Shown one piece after another: positions 1-6,283 of a stretch of 6,283 bases of DNA; positions within the stretch are counted from its first letter, which is position 1; every line of letters begins with the position of its first letter. Made by a program: the position numbers and the translations under genes. The stretch is from positions 1-6,283 of the forward strand of contig JAHENE010000118.1 in assembly GCA_024643305.1 (NCBI GenBank), written 5' to 3'. Below the pieces are notes generated by a model, which did no database searches, was not told the DNA's origin, and saw nothing but the letters and a program-made list of their open reading frames with translations. Source of the DNA: Thiobacillaceae bacterium (GTDB lineage Bacteria > Pseudomonadota > Gammaproteobacteria > Burkholderiales > Thiobacillaceae).

Positions 1-848
1 CCTTGTCGCGGCTCGTCATGAACTCGGAACTCTCGGTAATGCTGGCTTCCGGCATCTCCAGTTGGCGCATTGCACAGTTGCTGGTCATTGCCGGACTGGG
101 TTTTGCCCTGTTCGCTCTAGCCGTCGGTGAACTCGTTTCTCCGTGGTCCGAGCAGGCTGCGCAGAACGTGAAACTGCGCGCTACCGAATCTGTGGTAGCG
201 CAGTCTTTTCGTTCTGGACTTTGGGTCAAGGATGGCAACACTTTTATCAATGCGCGTGAAGTTCTGCCGGATTCCGGATTGCGCGATCTCAAGGTTTACG
301 AATTCAGCCAGGATTGGGAATTGGCAAGGATAGTGTCGGCCGAAAAGGGAACCTGGTTAAACCAGCACCAATGGGAGCTTGAAGGCGTTTCCGATACAAG
401 TCTTTCTCGCGGGGGAATCAGTGTCGTGCATGAAAAGAACAGGATGTGGAGATCTGTTTTGAGCCCCGATATTCTCAGTGTGCTGTTGGTTGCGCCTGAG
501 AAAATGGCGATACCTGCCTTGTTGAATTACATAAAACATCTCCGCTTGAATAAGCAGAAAACCTCTCGCTACGAAATTGCACTTTGGTCGAAACTGTTTT
601 ACCCGCTGGCCATACCGGTAATCATGTTGCTGGCACTTCCGTTTGCGTTCCACTCGCCGCGCTCCGGAAGCATCAGCGGGAAAGTGTTCATGGGTATTCT
701 TGCAGGCTTGGCCTTTCATTTGATCAACCGCCTGTTTTCGCATGTCGGGCTGTTGAATGACTGGCCGCCGCTGCTCACTGCAGCGATGCCTTCACTGGCA
801 TTTCTCGGGATGGCGCTTTATGCGCTAAAACGCATAGAGCGGCGATAG
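1..848 (+). CDS. lptG: LPS export ABC transporter permease LptG (5'-truncated)
   Basis: This is the C-terminal 281 residues of an inner-membrane permease of the LptB2FG complex, which extracts lipopolysaccharide from the inner membrane and passes it to LptC/LptA. The window opens inside the gene: the reading frame is open from the first bases and full-length family members are about 355 residues, so the TTG at position 3 is an internal Leu codon. Visible parts, numbered from that codon, are the coupling-helix segment SELSVMLASGISSWR (about 8-22), a transmembrane helix (about 25-45), the periplasmic jellyroll domain with the LptG-like GLWVKDGNTFI stretch (about 72-82), and three C-terminal helices (about 196-218, 227-250, 255-276). 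GLWxKDGNxF and the closing WPP..TA..PS match E. coli LptG as I remember it, rather than LptF. lptF would be expected immediately upstream. The gene ends 12 bp before the convergent RDD gene. Confidence 0.95.
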   Translation, partial: LSRLVMNSELSVMLASGISSWRIAQLLVIAGLGFALFALAVGELVSPWSEQAAQNVKLRATESVVAQSFRSGLWVKDGNTFINAREVLPDSGLRDLKVYEFSQDWELARIVSAEKGTWLNQHQWELEGVSDTSLSRGGISVVHEKNRMWRSVLSPDILSVLLVAPEKMAIPALLNYIKHLRLNKQKTSRYEIALWSKLFYPLAIPVIMLLALPFAFHSPRSGSISGKVFMGILAGLAFHLINRLFSHVGLLNDWPPLLTAAMPSLAFLGMALYALKRIERR

Positions 849-853
849 ACGGT

Positions 854-881
854 AGACTGGTCAATACGACATGATCAGTCT
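854..881 (+). terminator. Candidate lptG terminator stem-loop overlapping the RDD gene 3' end
   Basis: Arms AGACTGGTCA (854-863) and TGATCAGTCT (872-881) form a 10-bp stem with one G-U pair and an 8-base loop. GG and then TTTT follow (884-887). It lies just after the lptG stop codon and includes the stop codon of the convergent RDD gene. The T-run is short and offset by two bases, so termination may be partial. On the minus strand no U-tract follows the stem, so it serves lptG better than the RDD gene. Confidence 0.4.
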
Positions 882-1292
882 GGTTTTGCATAGGCGGTCA
901 TGCAGGAATTGCCCTTCCGTATCCACGAGTGCCCAGACATAACCCAGCCCGAAGCACACCGTTCCCATGCTGGCCAGACAAAAGCGCAATATGCATTGCG
1001 CGGTCGAAAGAGAATTGCCGTCAAGCCTGACTAGTCGAATATGCCAGGTTTTCATGGGTAGCGTCTGGCCGCTGCGTTTCCAGAATGTCATGAAATAAAT
1101 CAACATTACGCCAAGCAGGTAAAGTTGGAAGGCTGCTTTCTGGAATGGACCGCGGATTTCGCCAAAAATCGGGATATACAAAAAACCCGCCACCATCAAC
1201 AGGGCAAAAAGCAGGATGAACTCGTAGAACATGGAGGCAAGCCGGCGTTTAATTCCGGCAAGTTGGAAGGATGTGTTTGCTTTTTCGTGCAT
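861..1292 (-). CDS. RDD family membrane protein
   Basis: A 143-residue integral membrane protein of the RDD family (Pfam RDD), whose members mostly have no assigned biochemical role; some are linked to ion transport or stress. Family marks are the Arg pair before the first helix (IKRRLASMFYEF, R16-R17), the GQTLPMKTWHIRLV segment (about 75-88) before the last membrane region, and the C-terminal LHDRLCKTRLI (about 130-140). Hydrophobic segments lie at about 22-42, 53-70 and 98-122. The first helix has Glu24 where the family usually has the first Asp, a conservative change. The ATG at 1292 gives the usual short cytosolic N-terminus, although no clear Shine-Dalgarno sequence precedes it. The gene converges on lptG and diverges from the DUF2173-like genes. 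An RDD gene next to lptF/lptG is, from memory, common in betaproteobacteria. Confidence 0.9.
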   Translation of the reverse strand: MHEKANTSFQLAGIKRRLASMFYEFILLFALLMVAGFLYIPIFGEIRGPFQKAAFQLYLLGVMLIYFMTFWKRSGQTLPMKTWHIRLVRLDGNSLSTAQCILRFCLASMGTVCFGLGYVWALVDTEGQFLHDRLCKTRLIMSY

Positions 1293-1300
1293 GGTGGTTC

Positions 1301-1306
1301 TATATT
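1301..1306 (+). promoter_or_regulatory. Candidate -10 box for the three-paralog gene run
   Basis: TATATT matches the sigma-70 -10 consensus at five of six positions. A weak -35-like TTGCTT sits 18 bp upstream (1277-1282), inside the start of the divergent RDD gene. Transcription would begin near 1313, just before the hairpin at 1316-1343. On the other strand an overlapping TATAGA could serve the RDD gene. The weak -35 makes both tentative. Confidence 0.25.
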
Positions 1307-1315
1307 CGCATTTAA

Positions 1316-1343
1316 GCCGGCTGTGGCAAACTGCCGCGTCGGC
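1316..1343 (+). other. GC-rich hairpin in the leader of the DUF2173-like genes
   Basis: Positions 1316-1321 pair with 1338-1343 and 1323-1327 pair with 1333-1337. This gives 11 pairs (two of them G-U), a single bulged T at 1322 and the loop AAACT (1328-1332). An A/T-rich stretch and the Shine-Dalgarno of the next gene follow. No T-run follows and no plus-strand gene ends nearby, so it is not an ordinary terminator. It could cap or stabilise the 5' end of the transcript, or be a protein-binding dyad. The pairing is seen directly; the role is inferred. Confidence 0.3.
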
Positions 1344-1357
1344 AAATAATAACTAGC

Positions 1358-1362
1358 AGGAG
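1358..1362 (+). promoter_or_regulatory. Ribosome binding site supporting the GTG start at 1369
   Basis: AGGAG lies 6 bases before GTG at 1369. It selects this non-ATG start over the internal ATG at codon 8, which would remove the N-terminal segment shared with the two following paralogs. Confidence 0.7.
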
Positions 1363-1368
1363 ACAAGG

Positions 1369-1773
1369 GTGCATATCGTAAAGCAACTCATGGCCATTCC
1401 GGGGGTAATCGCAGCGGGCGAGTTTGCCTATCGCGGCGACCGCTTTTCATATGAGGGCGCGCTGACTGCCGAGTTTGCCCGCATGGCGGCAATTCTATGT
1501 CGTTCCAATACCATGAGCGTGAACATGCAATCCGAGATCTTTGATTCCTTTGCCGAGAACTGCGGCTGCAGGCCGGTACAGGGATGGATTGTGCGCGGTA
1601 GTCAGGTCGCAGTCTGCAACATCGGCAATTACTTTGCCTTTATCGAGAATCGCCCGGAGCTATTGAATGATGTAATGACCATCATGCGAGCCAAGGTTGG
1701 TGACGTTGGCGGAGACCTCCTGGTCAGCCTTTATGCCAGGATAGGGGGCGATGTGAAAGAAGCCCTGTATTAA
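1369..1773 (+). CDS. DUF2173-like (roadblock/LC7-like) protein, copy 1
   Basis: A 134-residue soluble protein with no signal peptide or membrane segment. I assign it from memory to the DUF2173 family (PF09941), whose function is unknown. The order of elements resembles a roadblock/LC7 fold: an N-terminal helix ending in IPGVIAAGEF (about 9-19), a middle helix (about 32-62), a strand pair around PVQGWIVRG (69-77) and VAVCNIGNYFAFIEN (80-94), and a C-terminal helix (about 96-108). Proteins of that fold are often dimeric scaffolds or GTPase regulators, but no GTPase gene is in this window. A tail of about 25 residues (110-134) is absent from the two paralogs downstream. Cysteines are at 44, 65, 67 and 83; Cys83 aligns with Cys82 of copy 3. 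The GTG start is supported by AGGAG at 1358-1362 and by alignment with the paralogs' N-termini. Copy 2 follows after 19 bp, probably in the same transcript. Confidence 0.82.
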   Translation: MHIVKQLMAIPGVIAAGEFAYRGDRFSYEGALTAEFARMAAILCRSNTMSVNMQSEIFDSFAENCGCRPVQGWIVRGSQVAVCNIGNYFAFIENRPELLNDVMTIMRAKVGDVGGDLLVSLYARIGGDVKEALY

Positions 1774-1792
1774 CCGAAATATCGAGGACGAC

Positions 1793-2140
1793 ATGAATCT
1801 GGATCAACTCATGGATTTGCCGGGTGCGCTTGCGGCTTTTTCTTATACTGACAAGGGCGACTTGAATGACCATCGTGTGCGAGAAGGCAGCGAAATCACG
1901 CCGCAAGTGCTCGACTTGCTGGCGCATTCCTGTGTTGCCAATATGGCGGTTGCCACCCTTGAGGCCCGTGGCTGGGAATCGCTGACCGGACAAAAAGGCT
2001 TTGAACCGCTGCAGGGCTTTTCCATCGTGGGTCTGGAATGGTCTGCGGTTGTGAATGGACAATGCGGTGTTGTCATGAGAAATCGCGACGTAAATTATGA
2101 AGCAGCATTCAATGCCATTCAGGCATGTACCGCATCTTAA
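1793..2140 (+). CDS. DUF2173-like (roadblock/LC7-like) protein, copy 2
   Basis: A 115-residue soluble protein, the most diverged of the three tandem paralogs. It keeps the N-terminal helix plus LPGALAAFSYTDKGD (about 9-23), a central helix (about 35-62), and the shared P-x-Q-G-aromatic motif as PLQGF (72-76). After that it departs: the strand corresponding to VAVCNIGN in copy 1 reads SAVVNGQC (84-91), so the aligned Cys and Asn found in copies 1 and 3 are missing. GAGGA at 1784-1788 precedes the ATG by 4 bases. Copy 1 ends 19 bp upstream and copy 3 starts 12 bp downstream, so all three are probably co-transcribed and co-translated. Function is unknown. By fold resemblance it could be a heterodimer partner of copy 1 or 3. 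The family call from memory is less certain here than for the other two. Confidence 0.8.
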   Translation: MNLDQLMDLPGALAAFSYTDKGDLNDHRVREGSEITPQVLDLLAHSCVANMAVATLEARGWESLTGQKGFEPLQGFSIVGLEWSAVVNGQCGVVMRNRDVNYEAAFNAIQACTAS

Positions 2141-2152
2141 GCGGGGGTCTGA

Positions 2153-2488
2153 ATGTCACTCAAAAAGCTACTGGTAATGGACGGCGTGATTGCCGTATGC
2201 AGATTTCATGATGACGGCAGCATCATGGATGCTGCCGGTGCAATGCCGCAGGACATGATCGAACGCCTGGCCAAGTTTGCCCAGTGGTACCGCAGGATGG
2301 TTTCCGGCAACACAGATCTGCTCTCGCTTTTTTCGCAAATGCGCGGATGGACTCCCTCGCAGGGCTGGATCGTGCATGGCGCGCAAATCAGCGTTTGCTC
2401 CGTGGCCAATCTCGTGTGTATGGTGCAAAACGGCCAGGGGTCTTTGCACGAAATCATGACAGCGCTTGAAGAAACGGCACACGAATAG
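2153..2488 (+). CDS. DUF2173-like (roadblock/LC7-like) protein, copy 3
   Basis: A 111-residue soluble protein closest to the family core. Its N-terminal LLVMDGVIAVCRFHDDG (about 6-22) is the classic roadblock-like helix, turn and strand. A central helix runs about 31-63, then P-x-Q-G-W as PSQGW (68-72), a strand with VCSVAN (81-86), and a C-terminal helix (about 97-108). Over the 29-residue block starting at the Gly three residues before the motif Pro it shares 13 identities with copy 1 by my hand alignment, including the Cys at position 82. Cysteines are at 16, 82 and 89. The start is 12 bp after the copy 2 stop, preceded by a G-rich stretch (2143-2147) acting as a weak Shine-Dalgarno, which suggests translational coupling. 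Cytosolic, function unknown. The TAG stop is followed at once by the ATG of a possible mini-ORF. Confidence 0.83.
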   Translation: MSLKKLLVMDGVIAVCRFHDDGSIMDAAGAMPQDMIERLAKFAQWYRRMVSGNTDLLSLFSQMRGWTPSQGWIVHGAQISVCSVANLVCMVQNGQGSLHEIMTALEETAHE

Positions 2489-2569
2489 ATGGCTGAAGGA
2501 TTACGGCTCGGCAACAACACGTTCTATGCTGAGGCTTCATTTGGACAGGGTTTCGTTCGGGGGGGATGA
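2489..2569 (+). CDS. Possible 26-codon coupling mini-ORF
   Basis: An ATG directly abuts the TAG stop of copy 3. The frame stays open for 26 codons and ends with a TGA (2567-2569) that overlaps the ATGATG start of the next gene. It therefore spans the whole gap between the two genes. The peptide begins MAEGLRLGNN, ends GFVRGG, and resembles nothing I recognise. No strong Shine-Dalgarno precedes it, so translation would depend on ribosomes ending copy 3. It may be a coupling device, a vestigial gene end, or chance. Confidence 0.3.
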   Translation: MAEGLRLGNNTFYAEASFGQGFVRGG

Positions 2570-3282
2570 TGCGGCAGTGGATTCTTGCTTTTCTGGTGTT
2601 TTTCGGGCTGTTTTCGCCGGTTCAAGCCCAAACGCAGGTGCTATCCCAGGACCCGCACTACAGTGAAGCCGGCTTCTTCGATATTCATATTTGCAATTGG
2701 CCGGACAGGCCCCCGTTCATCATGGCGTTGTTTTCCACGCTTTATTTTGACGATGTCGCCAAGGTTTCCATATATACGCCAACGGGTGGATTGCTTGGCG
2801 AACTTGACCTGACAAAGTTCCGTGCCTTCAAGAACAAGGAGGGCAAACCAAAGCGCGCATTCATTACAAATTTTGATATTCCGGAAAAGACTTCAGATGG
2901 TTGGTACAAAGCTGTAACCGTAATGAAGGATGGCCGCAGCTTCGAAGCCAGGGACTACGTGATTCACACCCTTATGCCTTTTCCCTCGGGTATGCAGCCT
3001 GCCTCTAATGCGACGGATGTACCATTGCCGCTTGAGCTGCGATGGGACCGCACCCCCGGCGCATCCCATTACCAGATTTTTGTTTATGACGAGTGGGAGG
3101 AGAAACTCATTTTTTCTTCCCCGGTTATCACTGACACAGCTTTCAAGCTGCCTGCGGGGGTGTTGAAATCGGGTGGGTGGTATGGATGGAAGGTAAATGC
3201 CCGCGATGCGAATGAGAACATCCTGCTGGGTGACTTCAATCACGGCACGACAAGCGCAGCATCCCTTTTCACCGTCCAGTAG
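2566..3282 (+). CDS. Exported protein with C-terminal fibronectin-III-like domain
   Basis: A 238-residue protein of unknown function. Residues 1-21 form a Sec signal peptide: a short basic start (MMRQ), a hydrophobic core, and a VQA|QT cleavage site. No lipobox Cys is present, so the mature protein is probably periplasmic or secreted. The first mature region (about 30-135) is beta-rich with many aromatics; it includes HICNWPDRPPF (41-51) and holds the only cysteine (Cys43). I do not recognise it. Residues about 140-237 resemble a fibronectin-III/Ig-like sandwich, with PxSGMQPASNA leading into LELRWDRTPGASHYQIFVYD, SSPVITDT, and WYGWKVNARDA; such domains usually mediate binding. ATG 2566 is the first usable start after an in-frame stop at 2530; ATG 2569 is an equal alternative. 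A G7 run touches the start and no good Shine-Dalgarno exists. It lies 77 bp after copy 3 on the same strand, so it may belong to that operon. Confidence 0.82.
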   Translation: MMRQWILAFLVFFGLFSPVQAQTQVLSQDPHYSEAGFFDIHICNWPDRPPFIMALFSTLYFDDVAKVSIYTPTGGLLGELDLTKFRAFKNKEGKPKRAFITNFDIPEKTSDGWYKAVTVMKDGRSFEARDYVIHTLMPFPSGMQPASNATDVPLPLELRWDRTPGASHYQIFVYDEWEEKLIFSSPVITDTAFKLPAGVLKSGGWYGWKVNARDANENILLGDFNHGTTSAASLFTVQ

Positions 3283-3346
3283 CTGCCGCCTGTCAGGCGT
3301 CTGTCGTCAGCGCCAAACTCAAATTCACCAGACCCCCCATCTTTCC

Positions 3347-3374
3347 TTGACCGTACGGGGCCAAAACGTTTAAC
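3347..3374 (+). promoter_or_regulatory. Candidate sigma-70-type promoter of the ilv operon
   Basis: TTGACC (3347-3352) matches the -35 consensus at five of six positions. A 16-bp spacer then leads to TTTAAC (3369-3374), four of six for the -10. Transcription would start near 3381, giving a leader of about 35 bases. That is too short for a leader-peptide attenuator of the enterobacterial ilv type. Confidence 0.45.
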
Positions 3375-3393
3375 CTTGGCGGTTTACGGAAAA
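3347..3393. promoter_or_regulatory. Two-block symmetric dyad over the ilv promoter (operator candidate)
   Basis: CCGTA (3351-3355) mirrors TACGG (3385-3389), and GCCAA (3360-3364) mirrors TTGGC (3376-3380). Both pairs share one centre at 3370, and an outer TT/AA pair (3347-3348 with 3392-3393) extends the symmetry. The half-site is TTNNCCGTANNNNGCCAA. The dyad covers the proposed -35 and -10, so a bound dimer could control initiation. The symmetry is seen directly; regulation is inferred. Confidence 0.35.
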
Positions 3394-3415
3394 CATTGTT
3401 TTTAGGCGTTTTTTT

Positions 3416-5124
3416 ATGGAATTTACCGGCGCCGAGATTGTCACTCGCTGCCTAGCCGAGGAAGGGGTCGAATTCGTATTCGGCTATCCCGGCGGCGCAG
3501 TGCTCAACATCTACGACGAAATCTTCAAGCAGAACAAATTCAAGCACGTGCTGGTTCGCCACGAGCAGGCGGCGGTGCACGCGGCCGACGCCTATTCTCG
3601 CGCGTCCGGCAAGGTCGGTGTCGCGCTGGTGACATCCGGTCCTGGCGCCACCAATGCGGTGACCGGCATCGCCACGGCTTACATGGACTCCATCCCGGTG
3701 GTGATTCTTTCCGGGCAGGTACCGACTGCCGCCATCGGGCTTGATGCCTTCCAGGAAGTCGATGCCGTTGGCATTACGCGTCCATGCGTCAAGCACAATT
3801 TCCTGGTCAAGGATGTGCGCGACCTGGCGGCTACCATCAAGAAGGCCTTTCATATTGCTGCCACAGGCCGTCCTGGACCTGTGCTGGTGGATATCCCCAA
3901 GGATGTGACTGCCCACAAGACCGAGTTCGTCTATCCCGATTCGGTTTCCATGCGTTCTTACAATCCGGTGCTCAAAGGCCACAGCGGGCAGATCAAGAAG
4001 GCTGCACAAATGCTGCTGGAGGCCAAGCGCCCGATGATTTATGCCGGCGGCGGGGTGGTCCTTGGAAACGCGGCAGAGCAACTGACAGAGTTGGCCAAGC
4101 TGTTGCACTATCCGGTGACCAACACGCTGATGGGCCTGGGCGGCTATCCTGCCACCGACCGCCAGTTCCTGGGCATGCTGGGCATGCACGGCACCTACGA
4201 AGCCAACATGGCCATGCAGCATTGCGATGTGCTGCTGGCGGTGGGCGCGCGTTTCGATGATCGCGTGATCGGCAGCCCGGCACATTTTGCCCGCGAGCAG
4301 CGTCGTATCATCCATATCGATGTTGACCCGTCCTCTATTTCCAAGCGCGTCAAGGTCGATGTGCCCATCGTGGGCGATGTTCAGCAGGTGCTCGATGAGT
4401 TGATCAAGCTGCTCAAGGCCAGCAAGGAAAAACCGGACGAAGCGGCGCTGAATACATGGTGGACGCAGATTGAGTTGTGGCGTTCGCGTAACTGCCTCAA
4501 GTACAACCGCGAATCCGAGATCATCAAGCCGCAGTACGTGGTGGAGAAACTCTGGGAAATCACCAAGGGCGATGCTTTTGTAACTTCGGATGTGGGCCAG
4601 CACCAGATGTGGGCGGCACAGTTCTACAAATTCGACAAGCCGCGCCGTTGGCTTAATTCCGGTGGCCTTGGCACCATGGGTGTGGGGCTGCCCTATGCCA
4701 TGGGTGCGCAGCTTGCCCATCCTGATGCGACGGTGGCCTGTATTACCGGTGAATCCAGCATCCAGATGTGCATTCAGGAGCTTTCGACCTGCAAGCAGTA
4801 CCGCATCCCGGTGAAAATCGTCAATCTGAACAACCGCTACATGGGCATGGTGCGGCAGTGGCAGGAATTTTTCTATGGCAGCCGCTACGCAGAGTCCTAC
4901 ATGGATTCGCTGCCCGACTTCGTGAAGCTGGCTGAGTCTTACGGGCACGTCGGCATGAAGATCGAGAAGACCGCCGATGTCGAAGCTGCGCTGAAGGAAG
5001 CCTTTTCGCCTGCATTGAAAGAACGACTGGTGTTCATGGACTTCCAGACCGACCAGACCGAAAACGTTTTCCCCATGGTGGAAGGCGGCAAGGGCTTGTC
5101 GGAGATGATCTTGGCGGAGGAGCT

Positions 5125-5128
<4 letters not shown>
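3416..5128 (+). CDS. ilvB: Acetolactate synthase (AHAS) large catalytic subunit
   Basis: A 570-residue ThDP- and FAD-dependent cytosolic enzyme that condenses two pyruvates to 2-acetolactate, or pyruvate with 2-oxobutyrate to 2-aceto-2-hydroxybutyrate. This is the first common step of valine, leucine and isoleucine synthesis. Domains in order are an N-terminal pyrimidine-binding domain with GYPGGAVL (24-31) and the ThDP-activating Glu50 in RHEQAAVHAADAY, a central FAD-associated domain with LGMHGTYEANMAM and RFDDRVIG, and a C-terminal pyrophosphate-binding domain. The ThDP motif reads G445-E-S, 24 residues, then N472-N473, so the usual GDG is GES. NLNNRYMGMVRQWQ resembles E. coli IlvI more than IlvB, so ilvI would be an equally fair name. 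Length is typical (IlvI is 574). AGGCG (3404-3408) plus a T7 run precede the ATG. The stop overlaps the ilvN start by 4 bp. Confidence 0.97.
5116..5122 (+). promoter_or_regulatory. Strong Shine-Dalgarno for ilvN inside the ilvB end
   Basis: GGAGGAG lies 2 bases before ATG 5125 and 5 bases before the second ATG at 5128. The spacing favours initiation at 5128, giving a protein one residue shorter. Either way, translation is coupled to the end of ilvB. Confidence 0.7.

Positions 5129-6283
<1,155 letters not shown>

Noticed and set aside
357..743. Minus-strand 128-codon open frame inside lptG
   Set aside because: It is antisense to conserved LptG sequence, has no recognisable domain and no ribosome binding site worth citing.
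1125..1349. Plus-strand 74-codon frame crossing the RDD gene start and the intergenic region
   Set aside because: It overlaps the RDD coding sequence on the other strand, and its composition shows no protein family features.
2466..2666. Plus-strand 66-codon frame spanning the end of copy 3 and the start of the exported-protein gene
   Set aside because: It overlaps both neighbours out of frame and shows no domain. The better-placed small frame in this gap is 2489-2569.
2893..3243. Minus-strand 116-codon open frame inside the exported-protein gene
   Set aside because: The opposite strand has a signal peptide and an FnIII-like domain. This frame has neither family resemblance nor plausible start context.
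3287..3299. Short hairpin CGCCT-GTC-AGGCG just after the exported-protein gene, considered as a terminator
   Set aside because: The stem is only 5 bp and no T-run follows, so there is no real support for intrinsic termination.
3391..3415. AAAAC-ATT-GTTTT repeat and T7 run before ilvB, considered as an attenuator-type terminator
   Set aside because: The stem is A/T only with a 3-base loop, there is no leader peptide or alternative antiterminator pairing, and the T7 run sits between the Shine-Dalgarno and the start codon.
3452..4948. Long (498-codon) open frame on the minus strand inside ilvB
   Set aside because: It is fully antisense to a clearly identified acetolactate synthase. Its His/Arg/Gln-rich composition is typical of a shadow of biased codons, and it contains no recognisable domain.

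Overview
The window looks like a chromosomal segment of a betaproteobacterium. This rests on recognisable protein families: an LptG permease, an RDD membrane protein, and a biosynthetic acetolactate synthase with the ITGE-type cofactor motif I associate with betaproteobacteria, followed by its small subunit and a class I ketol-acid reductoisomerase. A chemolithotrophic member of the Nitrosomonadales (the Gallionella/Sideroxydans/Sulfuricella neighbourhood) would fit the DUF2173-like genes. That narrower placement is inference from memory and was not tested.

Layout. Positions 1-848 hold the 3' part of lptG on the plus strand, cut by the left window edge. It converges on a small RDD-family membrane protein gene (861-1292, minus), with a stem-loop across the 12-bp junction. 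After a short divergent intergenic region with a candidate -10 box and a GC-rich hairpin, a plus-strand run begins: three consecutive small paralogous genes (1369-1773, 1793-2140, 2153-2488). All three look like DUF2173 / roadblock-LC7-like cytosolic proteins. A possible 26-codon ORF then bridges exactly to a gene for an exported protein with a C-terminal fibronectin-III-like domain (2566-3282).

The right half (3416-6283) is the branched-chain amino acid operon ilvB-ilvN-ilvC. ilvB and ilvN overlap by 4 bp, and ilvC follows 29 bp later and runs off the right edge. The 133-bp region before ilvB contains a plausible sigma-70-type promoter embedded in a symmetric two-block dyad, which looks like an operator.

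The ilv genes supply consecutive steps: pyruvate (or pyruvate plus 2-oxobutyrate) to acetohydroxyacid, with valine feedback through IlvN, then isomeroreduction by IlvC. LptG belongs to the LPS transport machinery and is functionally unrelated. The middle cassette (1369-3282) is the unexplained part: three diverged copies of a small roadblock-like fold, one secreted beta-rich protein, and no enzyme or GTPase partner in view. I see no RNA genes, CRISPR arrays, insertion sequences or other mobile elements.
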